64,000 nt of DNA from Nitrospira sp. (GCA_030692565.1 JAUYAO010000031.1:62001-126000); one strand, 5' to 3'. Shown: positions 38,545 through 46,902, counted from the stretch's first letter. The notes: a model not told the origin generated them from the letters alone. Program-made: numbers and translations.

Positions 38545-39216
38545 CTATCCGGTTTGTTTAGTCCGCCTGGTACGCAGGGGTTTCACGAGCGCACGGGCCG
38601 GGGCGCCGTCGCTCCGCGCAATCTTGATCGGTAGACAGAGCAACTCGTATGAGCCGGCCCGCACGCACGATAGATTCAATCCCTCAATGATCCAGATGCC
38701 CGCCTCCAGCAAGGCGCGATGGATGGCCACGGTGTCCGATCCATAACCAGCGACCGACAGATAATCAATCCCGACCGTACGCACACGACGCTCGGCCAGC
38801 CAAAACGCGGCCTCTTCGCTGATGGAAACAAAATCTTTGCAAAAGGTGTCCGTCTGCCAACACCGGGAAGAATTGCGGGTCTTGAAGAGCACGCGTTCGC
38901 CCTGCCGTATTCGATGCAGCCGCAATTCATCCGGCTTGATCAACTCCCTGTCCTCGATCTCGATGACCCGGGCCGGCCCCATCGCGGCCTCGATCGGCAT
39001 GGCCTCCATGCCCTGCCCGGTCCGGATGAAATGCAGGGGGGCATCCATATGGGTTCCGGTATGAACTCCGAATGAAACTTCGGTCAGGTTACAGTCGTCG
39101 CCCCGATCCAGGTCTTGCACGCGCGTCACACGCACCGGTGGATTGTCCGGCCAGCGGACCATCCCGTCGCGGAGAGGGACGGTAATATCAATCCATCCTC
39201 CGGATCCGTTAGGCAT
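38545..39216 (-). CDS. Cyclase family protein (kynurenine formamidase-like)
   Basis: A 223-residue protein with the metal-binding motif HTGTHMDAP (52-60), the hallmark of the cyclase/formamidase family (PF04199 type), plus the WLAERRVRTVGIDYLS segment that is also conserved. Known members hydrolyse N-formylkynurenine or cyclic amides using divalent metal. The substrate here is not known. Its ATG overlaps the stop of an upstream 38-residue membrane peptide by 3-8 bp, which implies coupling. zwf follows. Confidence 0.87.
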   Translation of the reverse strand: MPNGSGGWIDITVPLRDGMVRWPDNPPVRVTRVQDLDRGDDCNLTEVSFGVHTGTHMDAPLHFIRTGQGMEAMPIEAAMGPARVIEIEDRELIKPDELRLHRIRQGERVLFKTRNSSRCWQTDTFCKDFVSISEEAAFWLAERRVRTVGIDYLSVAGYGSDTVAIHRALLEAGIWIIEGLNLSCVRAGSYELLCLPIKIARSDGAPARALVKPLRTRRTKQTG

Positions 39217-39325
39217 GGGTGCGAGGCTGCGCTCCTTTCCTCTTTTTCTTCCCTCGAAAGAGCACCACCACTCCGATCACCCCGATGATGATGGCAAGCA
39301 GACCGAGCAAGCCAAGCGGATCCAT
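39209..39325 (-). CDS. 38-residue membrane peptide
   Basis: Reads MDPLGLLGLLAIIIGVIGVV followed by VLFRGKKKRKGAQPRTHA. One hydrophobic helix (about 4-23) is followed by a strongly basic tail. The ATG at 39325 has GGGAGG seven bases upstream, and the stop TAA overlaps the cyclase start (ATGCCTAA), which supports real translation. Small single-helix peptides of this form often modulate membrane complexes. I do not recognise the family. Confidence 0.6.
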   Translation of the reverse strand: MDPLGLLGLLAIIIGVIGVVVLFRGKKKRKGAQPRTHA

Positions 39326-39361
39326 AGGCAAGCCTCCCGCAATCGTCTATACTCGTCCGTC

Positions 39362-39823
39362 CTATTTCGCTCCGCAGAAACTTCTCACATAGGCAAGAAT
39401 CTTCCAGGCTTCTTCCTCCGTCACCATTCCCGGCGCAAAGGACACCATCCCCGTTCCCTGCACGCCGTTCTTCACGACCCAGAAAAGCTCTCCATCCGTG
39501 CGCGCCTTCTGGAATGCGCAGTTCGTGAAATCGCGCGCTCCCGGATCGAGCATCGCACCGGCCATGCCGTCGCCCTTGCCGCTCTTGCCGTGGCAGTTGA
39601 AGCAGGTGCCCTTGCTTTCATAGAGAGCCTTCCCCTCTTCCACCACTTTCGGGGGCGCGCTCTTGGCGTCTTTAAACAACGGGGTGGCGAGCTTCTTCGC
39701 TTCTTCCAGTTGCGCCGCCGGCACGCGCGTCTTCAGTGGATCCTTTTCCGGGGCGGCGACCGCCAGGCTGGCCGAAATCAGCACCACAGTAGTCACACAT
39801 AGCGCATATATCCGCAGTTGCAT
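39362..39823 (-). CDS. Mono-haem cytochrome c, periplasmic
   Basis: A 153-residue protein with signal peptide (about 1-23), a linker, and one haem c site CFNCH (74-78) followed by GKSGKGDG. A likely axial methionine lies in GTGMVSFAPGM. The C-terminal KILAYVRSF helix fits class I. The ribosome site AAGGAGG lies inside the end of the truncated ROK gene, and the ATG overlaps that gene's TGA. It could shuttle electrons to the cbb3-type oxidase, but no partner is shown by the sequence. Confidence 0.88.
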   Translation of the reverse strand: MQLRIYALCVTTVVLISASLAVAAPEKDPLKTRVPAAQLEEAKKLATPLFKDAKSAPPKVVEEGKALYESKGTCFNCHGKSGKGDGMAGAMLDPGARDFTNCAFQKARTDGELFWVVKNGVQGTGMVSFAPGMVTEEEAWKILAYVRSFCGAK

Positions 39824-40221
39824 CAGTTCCTCCTTGGTTTGGTTACTACGTCCTCTTCATCACTCGCCGTTTCCGTGATCGGGACGGCGGTTCCGGTTCG
39901 ATGCCTTCGCGCCACCATGCGTCCCAGACTCTCCCCCCCGACGAAGGCGTACGCGTTATGACCCAACCGCGCGCCCTCGGGTAGACGCCGCAGTTTTTCT
40001 CGCGTTGCCGCCCCCACGACCACATGGTCGACCACCAGCGGGTCCTTGAGGCGCGCCACGACATCGGCGACAGCGCGCCGCCACTTTTTCTGCCCCAATC
40101 GCTTGAGCCCACGATACCCCACATAGTCCTCGAAGGTATGTCTCTTTTGATACAGGAGATGCCCGAGTTCCATCGGCAGAACGGCATGCTCCGAGATCAC
40201 CGCGCTGCCCAGCCCGCTCAA
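39823..40221 (-). pseudogene. ROK-family glucokinase fragment (C-terminal half)
   Basis: About 132 codons match the second half of polyphosphate-glucokinase-like ROK proteins: GLGSAVISEHAVLPMELGHL, then HTFEDYVGYRGLKRLGQKKW with RRAVADVV, and the end RLGHNAYAFVGGESLGR. The whole N-terminal phosphate-binding half is absent and there is no ATG at the left side of the frame (a TTG at 40221). The frame stops being similar exactly before GLGSAV. It is probably a truncated gene; an unrelated lipoprotein gene lies 30 bp upstream. Confidence 0.72.
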
Positions 40222-40251
40222 CGGCCGCGGGCTCCGGTGTGACGGCGGGCG

Positions 40252-40689
40252 TTACTTCCCCATGCTACCGACTCTCACGACGCCCGGGGAGATGACTTTG
40301 CCACCGGGCAACGCCGATTCCATGCGAAGGTTGTAGTTGACCACTCCGGCTTTCGCAAAGCAGACACTCGCGCTTTCGTTCGGCTTGATTGTGGCCGACT
40401 CCTGCACAGTACCGACGATGTTCGAAAATCCCCGCTCACAGGACAGGTCTTCATGGTTGATATTGACAAAATCGACCCGCACCGGAAGCGTTCTGGCATT
40501 CACAAACCTGACCTCGTCCCCGAGATTGACTATCAAATCAGCTGGTTCCGGTCCTTCGATGATGCGGATGTCGCGCACGGCACCGGACCGGGTTGTGGGC
40601 GGATGGGAACAGGCTGCGGCCAACGCGGTGACCATGACAAGGCTGAAGAAAAACAATGGACGGAAACGTGGCATAGATGAAATCGACAT
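40252..40689 (-). CDS. Cupredoxin-like lipoprotein, copy 1
   Basis: A 145-residue lipoprotein: lipobox ALAAAC (cysteine about residue 27), then a mature domain of Greek-key type with IVNLGDEVRFVNARTLPVRV and SVCFAKAGVVNYNLRM. The GDEVRFVN segment is typical of cupredoxin-like folds, but no complete type I copper site is evident: the cysteine of VCF has no HxxM partner. The ATG at 40689 has GGGGGA upstream. A paralogue lies at 53.0-53.5 kb. It may bind metal or serve as a structural periplasmic protein; function is unknown. Confidence 0.7.
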   Translation of the reverse strand: MSISSMPRFRPLFFFSLVMVTALAAACSHPPTTRSGAVRDIRIIEGPEPADLIVNLGDEVRFVNARTLPVRVDFVNINHEDLSCERGFSNIVGTVQESATIKPNESASVCFAKAGVVNYNLRMESALPGGKVISPGVVRVGSMGK

Positions 40690-40869
40690 GGCATCCCCCT
40701 TGATTGTTGGTTGCAACATTTATCCTACCTTTATTCGAAATAGAACCATGCCACGAAAACGTCAGCCTATACAGAGGGGAAAGCCCTACAGAGTGGCGAG
40801 GCACGTCGGGAGAACCCTGACGCCAGCAAAACATAAACATTCGGTCACACCTCCGTTTGTTTGATTTGC

Positions 40870-41325
40870 CTGACGGGCCAGTCCCAACTGTGCCGCTGAA
40901 ACTGTCGCCGAATAGGCCGGATGCGTCGATCCAAGTCCCTGAACCAAGCCCTTCCCGCGAAGGTTCAGACGGTCCAGCCGCGCCTCAACTTGAGACAGGG
41001 CCACGTCGTAGCCCGCGCCGGCTGACACGATTAGCGCATGTGCCGGCAGATCCGTGAGCCATGGTTGATCATTCCCTCAAGGCGCACCCGCGGCAGAATT
41101 CACGTCGAGTCAGGAGAGTAGAACGGAGATGCGATCGAGAGAGATCCTGCGAGTACAACCCAGGACGGTTTCTCCGGATCGTAGAAATCGCCCGTTAGCG
41201 TGAGGTCGGGATACTTCCGTATCGAACGCCTGTACGACGGATGTCAGGAACTTTCAGGCCATCCTCCTCCGCCGTGAGCGTCGGATCCTGCGCGAGATCG
41301 CGCTTGCGCTCCACCACGACAGGAT
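40870..41325 (-). pseudogene. Decayed AsmA-like gene (paralogue of the 31.9-35.3 kb gene)
   Basis: Fragments in different minus-strand frames align in order with the intact AsmA-like protein. PDLTLTGDFYDPEKPSWVVL AGSLSI (from about 41210) parallels ELALTGEVDEAGAPAAMTLAGTLSM. ILPRVRLEGMIN parallels DRPPVRFEGSITI. PWLTDLPAHALIVSAGAGYD, then VALSQVEARLDRLNLRGKGL and GSTHPAYSATVS, parallel PWHADLSARALVMPGGAGYD and its continuation. Frame changes and internal stops separate them, and the C-terminal two-thirds is missing. Confidence 0.72.
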
Positions 41326-41445
41326 GGACGAGTTTCGCCTATCAGCCGGATCGCCAACAGGACAGCGGGGGAAATCATGACAACAGAGAGGTCGCGTCCG
41401 GAACAACCTGGCGTGGTCGTGGGGACCGCTTGCGAAGACACTGGA
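41326..41445. other. Short stretch without a gene
   Basis: Between the AsmA-like remnant and the response regulator stop I see no gene. A minus-strand open frame (MISPAVLLAIRLIGETRP) has a short hydrophobic run and might be the worn N-terminus of the decayed gene, but I cannot align it. Confidence 0.3.
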
Positions 41446-42129
41446 TTAGTCGGACGGAATGAGCTGCTCCGGCGTGAGCAGGCCGGACACCACCGCATAC
41501 CGGACAAGTTCCGCGCGGGTGCGCACGCCCAGCTTCTCCAGCAACCTGGCGCGATACGTCTCCACCGACTTGACGCTCAATCCCAACTGTTCGGCGACCT
41601 GTTGATTGGTGTATCCCTGCGCCACCCGGCGCAGTACCTCGGATTCCCTGCGACTGATGGTGCCGAGCGGCACGAACGTCTGCGGTTGGCGCTCGCCTTC
41701 CGAAAGACCCAGCGCTTCTTCGCGCTCAGACGGCAGGCCGATCGCAAGATCGACGAACATGCGTCCTTGAGCGACCGCTCGAACTGCCGACAGGAGATCC
41801 GAATCAGCCGCGCTTTTCGTCACATACCCCATGGCCCCGGCCGCGAACGCCATGCGCACGTAGGACACTTCCGCATGCATGCTAAGAACAAGCATCTTGG
41901 TCTTAGGGGACGTTTCGCGGATATTCGCGATGGCCTCGTGTCCGGAGTGCGGCCCCATCGACAGATCCACGATTACAATGTCCGGTTGAGTTTCCAGAAC
42001 TTGCCGAACGGCCGAAAATCCGTCTTCGGCTTCTCCCACTACTTCGAGATCCGGTTGGGCGTTCAAAAACATGGCCAAACCGGTCCGCAGGACCGCATGA
42101 TCGTCCGCCAGCACCACCCGCACCTTCAT
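41446..42129 (-). CDS. NarL/FixJ-type response regulator
   Basis: A 227-residue protein: receiver domain (about 1-120) with acidic pocket D9/D10 and phospho-acceptor D55 in IVIVDLSM, and a C-terminal LuxR-type helix-turn-helix (about 165-215: YTNQQVAEQLGLSVKSVETYRARLLEKLGV). It binds DNA after phosphorylation by the sensor kinase, whose stop codon overlaps its ATG (ATGA). Targets are unknown. Confidence 0.93.
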   Translation of the reverse strand: MKVRVVLADDHAVLRTGLAMFLNAQPDLEVVGEAEDGFSAVRQVLETQPDIVIVDLSMGPHSGHEAIANIRETSPKTKMLVLSMHAEVSYVRMAFAAGAMGYVTKSAADSDLLSAVRAVAQGRMFVDLAIGLPSEREEALGLSEGERQPQTFVPLGTISRRESEVLRRVAQGYTNQQVAEQLGLSVKSVETYRARLLEKLGVRTRAELVRYAVVSGLLTPEQLIPSD

Positions 42130-44099
42130 GACTGACCTCCCTTGAGCGGAAGACGGACATACACCGCCGTCCCTTTCCCGGGCAACGACTCGATCTCCAC
42201 AGTTCCCCGAAGCAGCGCCGCACGCTCTCGCATGCTGGCGATGCCGATGCCGGCGGCGGACTTGCTGCCGGCCGCATCAAACCCGCACCCGTCGTCTTCG
42301 ACGACGAGGCTGATCGTAGACGGGCCGCAATTGAGCACGACCCCGACGTGCCGAGCGGCCGAATGCTTCATCACGTTGGTCATCGCTTCCTGGACAATTC
42401 GATACAGCGCGGTTTCCACCGGGCCAGGGGGACGAGGTTGCTCCTCACCCTGGATATAGAGATCGACGGCAATGCCTTGGGTCAGACCATATTCGCGTGC
42501 ATATTGTCGCAGGGCCTCGTACAGACCCAGGTCGTCGAGCACGCTCGGCCTCAGCCCTCGGGCGATGCGCCGCAAGTCTTCGACGGCGGTGGAGGCTGTC
42601 TGCCGTAAGATCCGCATTCGGGGCACTGTCGACTCCACGCACCCTTCGCCTTCAATGGAGCACAGCCCGACAGCCAGCGAGGTGAGGATTTGCCCGATGC
42701 CGTCATGAAGCTCGCACGCGATCCGCCGTCGCTCCTCCTCCTGGGCGGCGATGATCCGTGCGACCCACTGGTTCTTGGTCGCCTCCGCCCTTTTCCGCTC
42801 TGAAATATCCTTCACCATGCCCAAGGCGTAGCGCGCTCCTCCTCCACCATCGAGTAATCCACTCACAGTCAGGTGCCCCCAGATCGCCTTGCCGGTCTTG
42901 GTGAGGTACTGTTTTTCAAGCTGATAGGCCTGCAGTTTCCCCGTGAACACCTGCTCGGCCAATCGACGGTCGGCGGCGGCGTCTTGCGGATGCGTGATAT
43001 CGCTGAAGGTCTTGCTCGCCAGCTCAGCGGGGCTGTAGCCCACCATCGAGCAGAAGGCGTCGTTCACTCTCATAAACCGGCCGTCCGGCCCGACAAGACC
43101 CATGCCGATAGGCGCGCTGTCGAAGATCCGTCGGAAGCGCTCTTCGCTTTCCCTCAGTTGCGTGGTCATCCGCCTGGATTCCGTGACATCGTTGACCACA
43201 GCGAGCCGCGCCCGCCGGCCGTTGCTCATGAACGAGTAGAGCCCGATCTCGACGTCGATGATCGACCCGTCTTTCTTGCAGTGGCGCCACACCCCTTCGA
43301 TCCGAAGGCTGTCTTGCGCCAGAGGCACGGCTTCCAGAAACTGCGGCACGTCTTCGGGCGGCCGAATGTCCTTGGCGGTCATCCCAAGAAACTCGTCTCG
43401 CGAGTAGCCGTAATGACGGACGGCCGTCTCGTTGACGTCCAGAAAAGCGAGTGTGTCCAGATCCACGATCCACATCGGATAGGGGGCATGATCAAACAAC
43501 AGCCGGTAGCGTTCCCGGCTCTCGTCCAGCAGCCGCTCCGCCTGACGGCGTTGGACCAATTCGGCTTCGAGCGATTCCACGGCATGTGAGAGATCCACCG
43601 TCCGCTGCCGGACTCGGACTTCCAAGACGGCATGAGACTCCTGCAGCGCCTGATGCGCCTCGCGTCTGGTCAGGCCGAGCTCCAGCGTAATCCACAGCAG
43701 CACGACCGCAAAGAAGCGGTTCGCCAGATCGATCCAGGCCGCGGTGCCGACGGAGGACAGCATGAATCCCGCGATCGTGAGCCCCGTGCATCCCACGGTG
43801 ACCAGAACGGGAAATCGTGTTCGCAGCGACCACAGCGAAAAGTAGACCACTGCCGCGTAAAGGAACTCCGGGGCCGCCCCCAGCGGCAGCTCCAGGTCCA
43901 AGACGAACAGCCCGAGCATGAGCGCGATCAGCGCGCCCTCGAATAGGCCGCCGCGCTGCGCATAGTGCGCACAGACCGCCAGCAGGACCTGTGGCCATCG
44001 TCGCCCGGCACTCCTCTCGGCATCGTTCTCGCGCCCGCGGTCCTCCGGCCCACCCGCGGATGGGTCCGGCCGGCTCCATAAGAATAAACGAGACCCCAT
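42126..44099 (-). CDS. PAS-domain sensor histidine kinase (NarX-type, HisKA_3)
   Basis: A 657-residue membrane kinase. Four or so hydrophobic segments occupy about residues 50-140, followed by a short coiled coil, two PAS domains (about 190-305 and 315-435), the HisKA_3 dimerisation domain with ELHDGIGQ (H465) and a HATPase domain containing VVEDDGCGFDAAG. PAS1 has a Cys-containing loop WRHCKKDGS. The ATG at 44099 has GGAGGGG upstream; the longer frame lacks a good start. It is coupled by ATGA to the response regulator. The ligand is unknown; membrane helices and PAS domains fit redox or small-molecule sensing. Confidence 0.92.
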   Translation of the reverse strand: MGSRLFLWSRPDPSAGGPEDRGRENDAERSAGRRWPQVLLAVCAHYAQRGGLFEGALIALMLGLFVLDLELPLGAAPEFLYAAVVYFSLWSLRTRFPVLVTVGCTGLTIAGFMLSSVGTAAWIDLANRFFAVVLLWITLELGLTRREAHQALQESHAVLEVRVRQRTVDLSHAVESLEAELVQRRQAERLLDESRERYRLLFDHAPYPMWIVDLDTLAFLDVNETAVRHYGYSRDEFLGMTAKDIRPPEDVPQFLEAVPLAQDSLRIEGVWRHCKKDGSIIDVEIGLYSFMSNGRRARLAVVNDVTESRRMTTQLRESEERFRRIFDSAPIGMGLVGPDGRFMRVNDAFCSMVGYSPAELASKTFSDITHPQDAAADRRLAEQVFTGKLQAYQLEKQYLTKTGKAIWGHLTVSGLLDGGGGARYALGMVKDISERKRAEATKNQWVARIIAAQEEERRRIACELHDGIGQILTSLAVGLCSIEGEGCVESTVPRMRILRQTASTAVEDLRRIARGLRPSVLDDLGLYEALRQYAREYGLTQGIAVDLYIQGEEQPRPPGPVETALYRIVQEAMTNVMKHSAARHVGVVLNCGPSTISLVVEDDGCGFDAAGSKSAAGIGIASMRERAALLRGTVEIESLPGKGTAVYVRLPLKGGQS

Positions 44100-44303
44100 G
44101 GCAGCAGCCCCTCCGCCGATCAGTCCAGAGCGGACTCCGAGACAAGACCGGCCCGCTCGTACGCTCAGGCCGGTCAGCACACTGTCCGATGACGAGCACC
44201 CGTTTGAGCCGGGATGTGAGCTGATTGCACGGGGGATCCCCGGAGACCGGGATCGGATCGAGCCCGGTATATTTCCCTGCGACACATCCAAAACGGACGG
44301 CGC

Positions 44304-45569
44304 TTACCGGCTGACCCGCACCGCCTTCACGATCTGCGTCTGCTTCAGGCGATCCAAAAACCGCTCCATCGGTTCGGCCGGAGGGACGATCTCGACTGCC
44401 TGCCAGCCCTCGCTCAAGGCGCCTTTGCGGCCATGCATATCACGCACCCACTGGTCGATACTGTCCTGGCTGGTCCCTTCACTGAACGTTACCCAAAATA
44501 AGAACGGAGGCTGTTGTACGGCTTTCGCTTCCGCCACCGGCGGCGATTGAGACGGAGCAGTCTGCTGCGCTACGACCGTCTTCTCACGATCCGGGACCAC
44601 CGCCTTCGACACGTCGGGGCCGACTGTTTTCAGGCGTTTGCTCAGTTCCTGATTATGTTGTTCCAACTGAGCTCGTTCGCGGGCAAGCCGCTCGTTCGCG
44701 ATCACGAGGCTATGAATCTCGGCTTCCAGCTGCTCCTGCTCACTGAGGGCTTTGCTCATCAGCACGCGCGTCATACGATCGGTATCTCGGCCTGTCCCCT
44801 TCCGCCGTTGTTCGATCTCCTGCTTCACGGTCAGCACGCTGGACGCGACGGTTTCCTGGGTCGAGGACAATTTGGCCATCGTCCGCTGGAGTTGCGCCAT
44901 TCCCTGTTGCTGCGCCTGAATCGTATCGATCGCTTTCGATTGCATCTGCGCAAGTTCGCCGAGTTGCCGATCAAGCTTGGTCACTTCAACGAGCGGGGCC
45001 GCCCAGGGGACTTCTGCCTGCGTAACGGTCAACGGCGGCTTCACCGGCGTCATCCAGCCGGTGAACCGATCGGTAACTAGTCCGGCCAACGTGACGGCCA
45101 GCAGGATCTGTGTGAACACAAGTGCCCGGCCGCCAGTGCGGGGAACGGTGAGCGGATGCGGGACCGTGCCTCCGGCTACGCTGCTCCATGCTTGCCGCGC
45201 CCGGCTCCAGAACCCCTGCACAGGTTGAAACACGGCATTGACCGATCCGCCGCGCGCAGTATTATGAACGCGGAGTTCGACGGCGGCTCGTGTAAGGGCA
45301 ATGCGACAACTCCTGAATCCATACTCGGGAGCGGACAGTCCGCCGAGAAGCACACCATCTTCCGATCGCAGATGAACACTGTCAACGGAAGTCTGACTCT
45401 GAACCTGCAATGTGGCTTCGGCGCCCGCACTTTCCAACAAGCCGACGCGCCGCTGATTCACAAAGACATGGATCGGGTCAGATCCGCCGCAACCGGATCG
45501 CCGGGGCCCTGTCCGTATGGCATTCAGCAGGTGCTCGCGATAGCCTGAAAATTCGTGTTCGGAATCCAT
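44304..45569 (-). CDS. Single-pass membrane protein with long coiled coil, unknown function
   Basis: A 421-residue protein. The N-terminal cytoplasmic part (about 1-145) has a beta-rich segment (PIHVFVNQRRVGLLES), followed by one membrane helix (about 149-167), a long coiled coil (about 195-320, many Q, E and L) and a globular C-terminus ending RLKQTQIVKAVRVSR. GGAGGAGG precedes the ATG at 45569. It follows the sigma-like gene by 51 bp. A cytoplasmic domain, membrane span and extracytoplasmic sensor-like domain resemble an anti-sigma factor or S2P substrate, but this is inference. Confidence 0.6.
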   Translation of the reverse strand: MDSEHEFSGYREHLLNAIRTGPRRSGCGGSDPIHVFVNQRRVGLLESAGAEATLQVQSQTSVDSVHLRSEDGVLLGGLSAPEYGFRSCRIALTRAAVELRVHNTARGGSVNAVFQPVQGFWSRARQAWSSVAGGTVPHPLTVPRTGGRALVFTQILLAVTLAGLVTDRFTGWMTPVKPPLTVTQAEVPWAAPLVEVTKLDRQLGELAQMQSKAIDTIQAQQQGMAQLQRTMAKLSSTQETVASSVLTVKQEIEQRRKGTGRDTDRMTRVLMSKALSEQEQLEAEIHSLVIANERLARERAQLEQHNQELSKRLKTVGPDVSKAVVPDREKTVVAQQTAPSQSPPVAEAKAVQQPPFLFWVTFSEGTSQDSIDQWVRDMHGRKGALSEGWQAVEIVPPAEPMERFLDRLKQTQIVKAVRVSR

Positions 45570-45620
45570 ATCCTCCTCCTTCCCATTGCTTCCCACCGGC
45601 TTAACTTGACTCCACTCACC

Positions 45621-46499
45621 TTACGGCAGGAGCTGGAAAACCACGCGTGGCTTCTCCGTCACCGAAGCCCCGTCGAGCCCCAGATCCCAGGCCAACTGTA
45701 GACAATCCAGGCACAGAGCCAGATGCCAGATCCGGTATTCAACCCCGTAGCCCTCCAGAAACATGTCCTCCCACTGATGCCGGAGCAGGCAGGGATAATG
45801 GTCGGGCTCGCTCTTCCGATAATGAGCCTGCGCAAAACGCAGCAGGCGTTCGGCCTCGCCGTTGAACCGGTGTCGCTGCTGTTGCTGTTCGGTCAGCCCT
45901 TGCACGTCGGCTTCAGTGAAGCCGATATCATCAAGCGTGCGCTTCCATCCGCTCTCCCGCCATCGTTGAAAATTCTTGTAGATGCGCGGGCTCTCCGAAC
46001 CGTTCAACCGGAGCGCCGTAATCACCTGGCCGGGTCCTAACCCATAACAATGATGGTACAGGGCAATCAGCGCGTCACGGCTGACGACTGCGCGCCCTAC
46101 CAGTCCGTCAAGAAAGCGGCCAAGCGGCGTGAGCAGGTCCTTGTGATAGCAGAAGGGCTCCGGCCGGCTATGCTGTCTGGCTACCATCGAATCCAGCAGG
46201 AAGAGCGGACGGCAGGGCACCTCGCTCCGGCCCGACACGAGAAACTGTTCGAGATATTCCGCCCCCCAGCGCAGCACGAATTTTTCATGGGCGACATCGT
46301 CGCTCCACTGGCCGGTTTCCCGAAGAAAGCGTCTGGTATAGCCGGCCGCCCGGTCGAGCAACAGGGGCAGCGATTGCGAGACAACCCGGTCGAAGTCCTC
46401 GGCAGTCGACACCACTTCTTCAAGACGGCCGACAGCCGTCATGCGATCCGACATGGCACGGTCTCTATTGAGCATATGGGATTGTCCAATGGAATTCAT
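45621..46499 (-). CDS. Putative sigma-like/HTH regulatory protein
   Basis: A 292-residue cytoplasmic protein that I do not recognise firmly. A central segment (VSRDALIALYHHCYGLGPGQ, then VITALRLNGSESPRIYKNFQ RWRESGWKR) has the look of a sigma region 4-type helix-turn-helix, with an ALIALYHHCY lead-in. An N-terminal helical segment (SLPLLLDRAAGYTRRFLRET) could be region-2-like. AGGAG lies six bases before the ATG at 46499. It is followed by the membrane coiled-coil protein and divergent from a repeat peptide, with an 11-bp inverted repeat in between. It might instead be a phage-like or unrelated DNA-binding protein. Confidence 0.5.
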   Translation of the reverse strand: MNSIGQSHMLNRDRAMSDRMTAVGRLEEVVSTAEDFDRVVSQSLPLLLDRAAGYTRRFLRETGQWSDDVAHEKFVLRWGAEYLEQFLVSGRSEVPCRPLFLLDSMVARQHSRPEPFCYHKDLLTPLGRFLDGLVGRAVVSRDALIALYHHCYGLGPGQVITALRLNGSESPRIYKNFQRWRESGWKRTLDDIGFTEADVQGLTEQQQQRHRFNGEAERLLRFAQAHYRKSEPDHYPCLLRHQWEDMFLEGYGVEYRIWHLALCLDCLQLAWDLGLDGASVTEKPRVVFQLLP

Positions 46500-46527
46500 T
46501 GTGTCTCCTTCCCGATCTGCGCGCATT

Positions 46528-46562
46528 GGACAAAAGCGGCTATTCATTCGGCGCTTTTGTCC
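46528..46562. promoter_or_regulatory. Perfect 11-bp inverted repeat in a divergent intergenic region
   Basis: GGACAAAAGCG (46528-46538) and CGCTTTTGTCC (46552-46562) are exact complements around a 13-base spacer. It lies 29-63 bases upstream of the sigma-like gene's start and about 107 bases before the repeat peptide. Because the genes diverge, an operator or regulatory hairpin is likelier than a terminator. Confidence 0.55.
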
Positions 46563-46655
46563 GTTGTACCGACTGCGGCCCGCTTGATAAAGATTCGATA
46601 TCGGTTATGCGTGGGGCATGACCGGAACAATATTTTCACCTTATTTTTCATTTAT

Positions 46656-46667
46656 GGAGGTTCCTCC
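46656..46667 (+). promoter_or_regulatory. Self-complementary ribosome binding site
   Basis: The Shine-Dalgarno GGAGG (46656-46660) is followed after TT by its complement CCTCC (46663-46667), and the ATG is at 46669. A GGAG/CTCC stem with a four-base loop could mask the site. Two other genes share this plan. Confidence 0.45.
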
Positions 46668-46668
46668 T

Positions 46669-46893
46669 ATGACACGCTTCAACGGATTGATGGCCTTGGT
46701 GGCGTTCCTCAGCTTCAGCACGATGTCCACGCTCGCCCTGGCCGATGAGGATAAGAAAGAAGAGAAGAAGGACAAGGGCGGCCACGTGGTCGTGTTCGGC
46801 GACGATAAGAAGGAAGAGCACAAGGACAAGGGCGGCCATGTGGTGCTCAGCGACGACAAGAAGGATGAGAAGAAGGACCAGGGCAGCAAGTAG
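46669..46893 (+). CDS. Small exported lysine/aspartate-rich repeat protein
   Basis: A 74-residue protein with a signal peptide (about 1-26, ending LALADED) and a mature part made of imperfect tandem repeats of DDKKEExKDKGGHVV (about residues 27-42, 46-60 and 62-74). It is highly charged, with regularly spaced histidines. The ATG at 46669 has GGAGG eight bases upstream. It is transcribed away from the sigma-like gene. It may bind metal, sequester water or act as a small matrix protein; the family is not recognised. Confidence 0.55.
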   Translation: MTRFNGLMALVAFLSFSTMSTLALADEDKKEEKKDKGGHVVVFGDDKKEEHKDKGGHVVLSDDKKDEKKDQGSK

Positions 46894-46902
46894 GCCGGTC
46901 CG

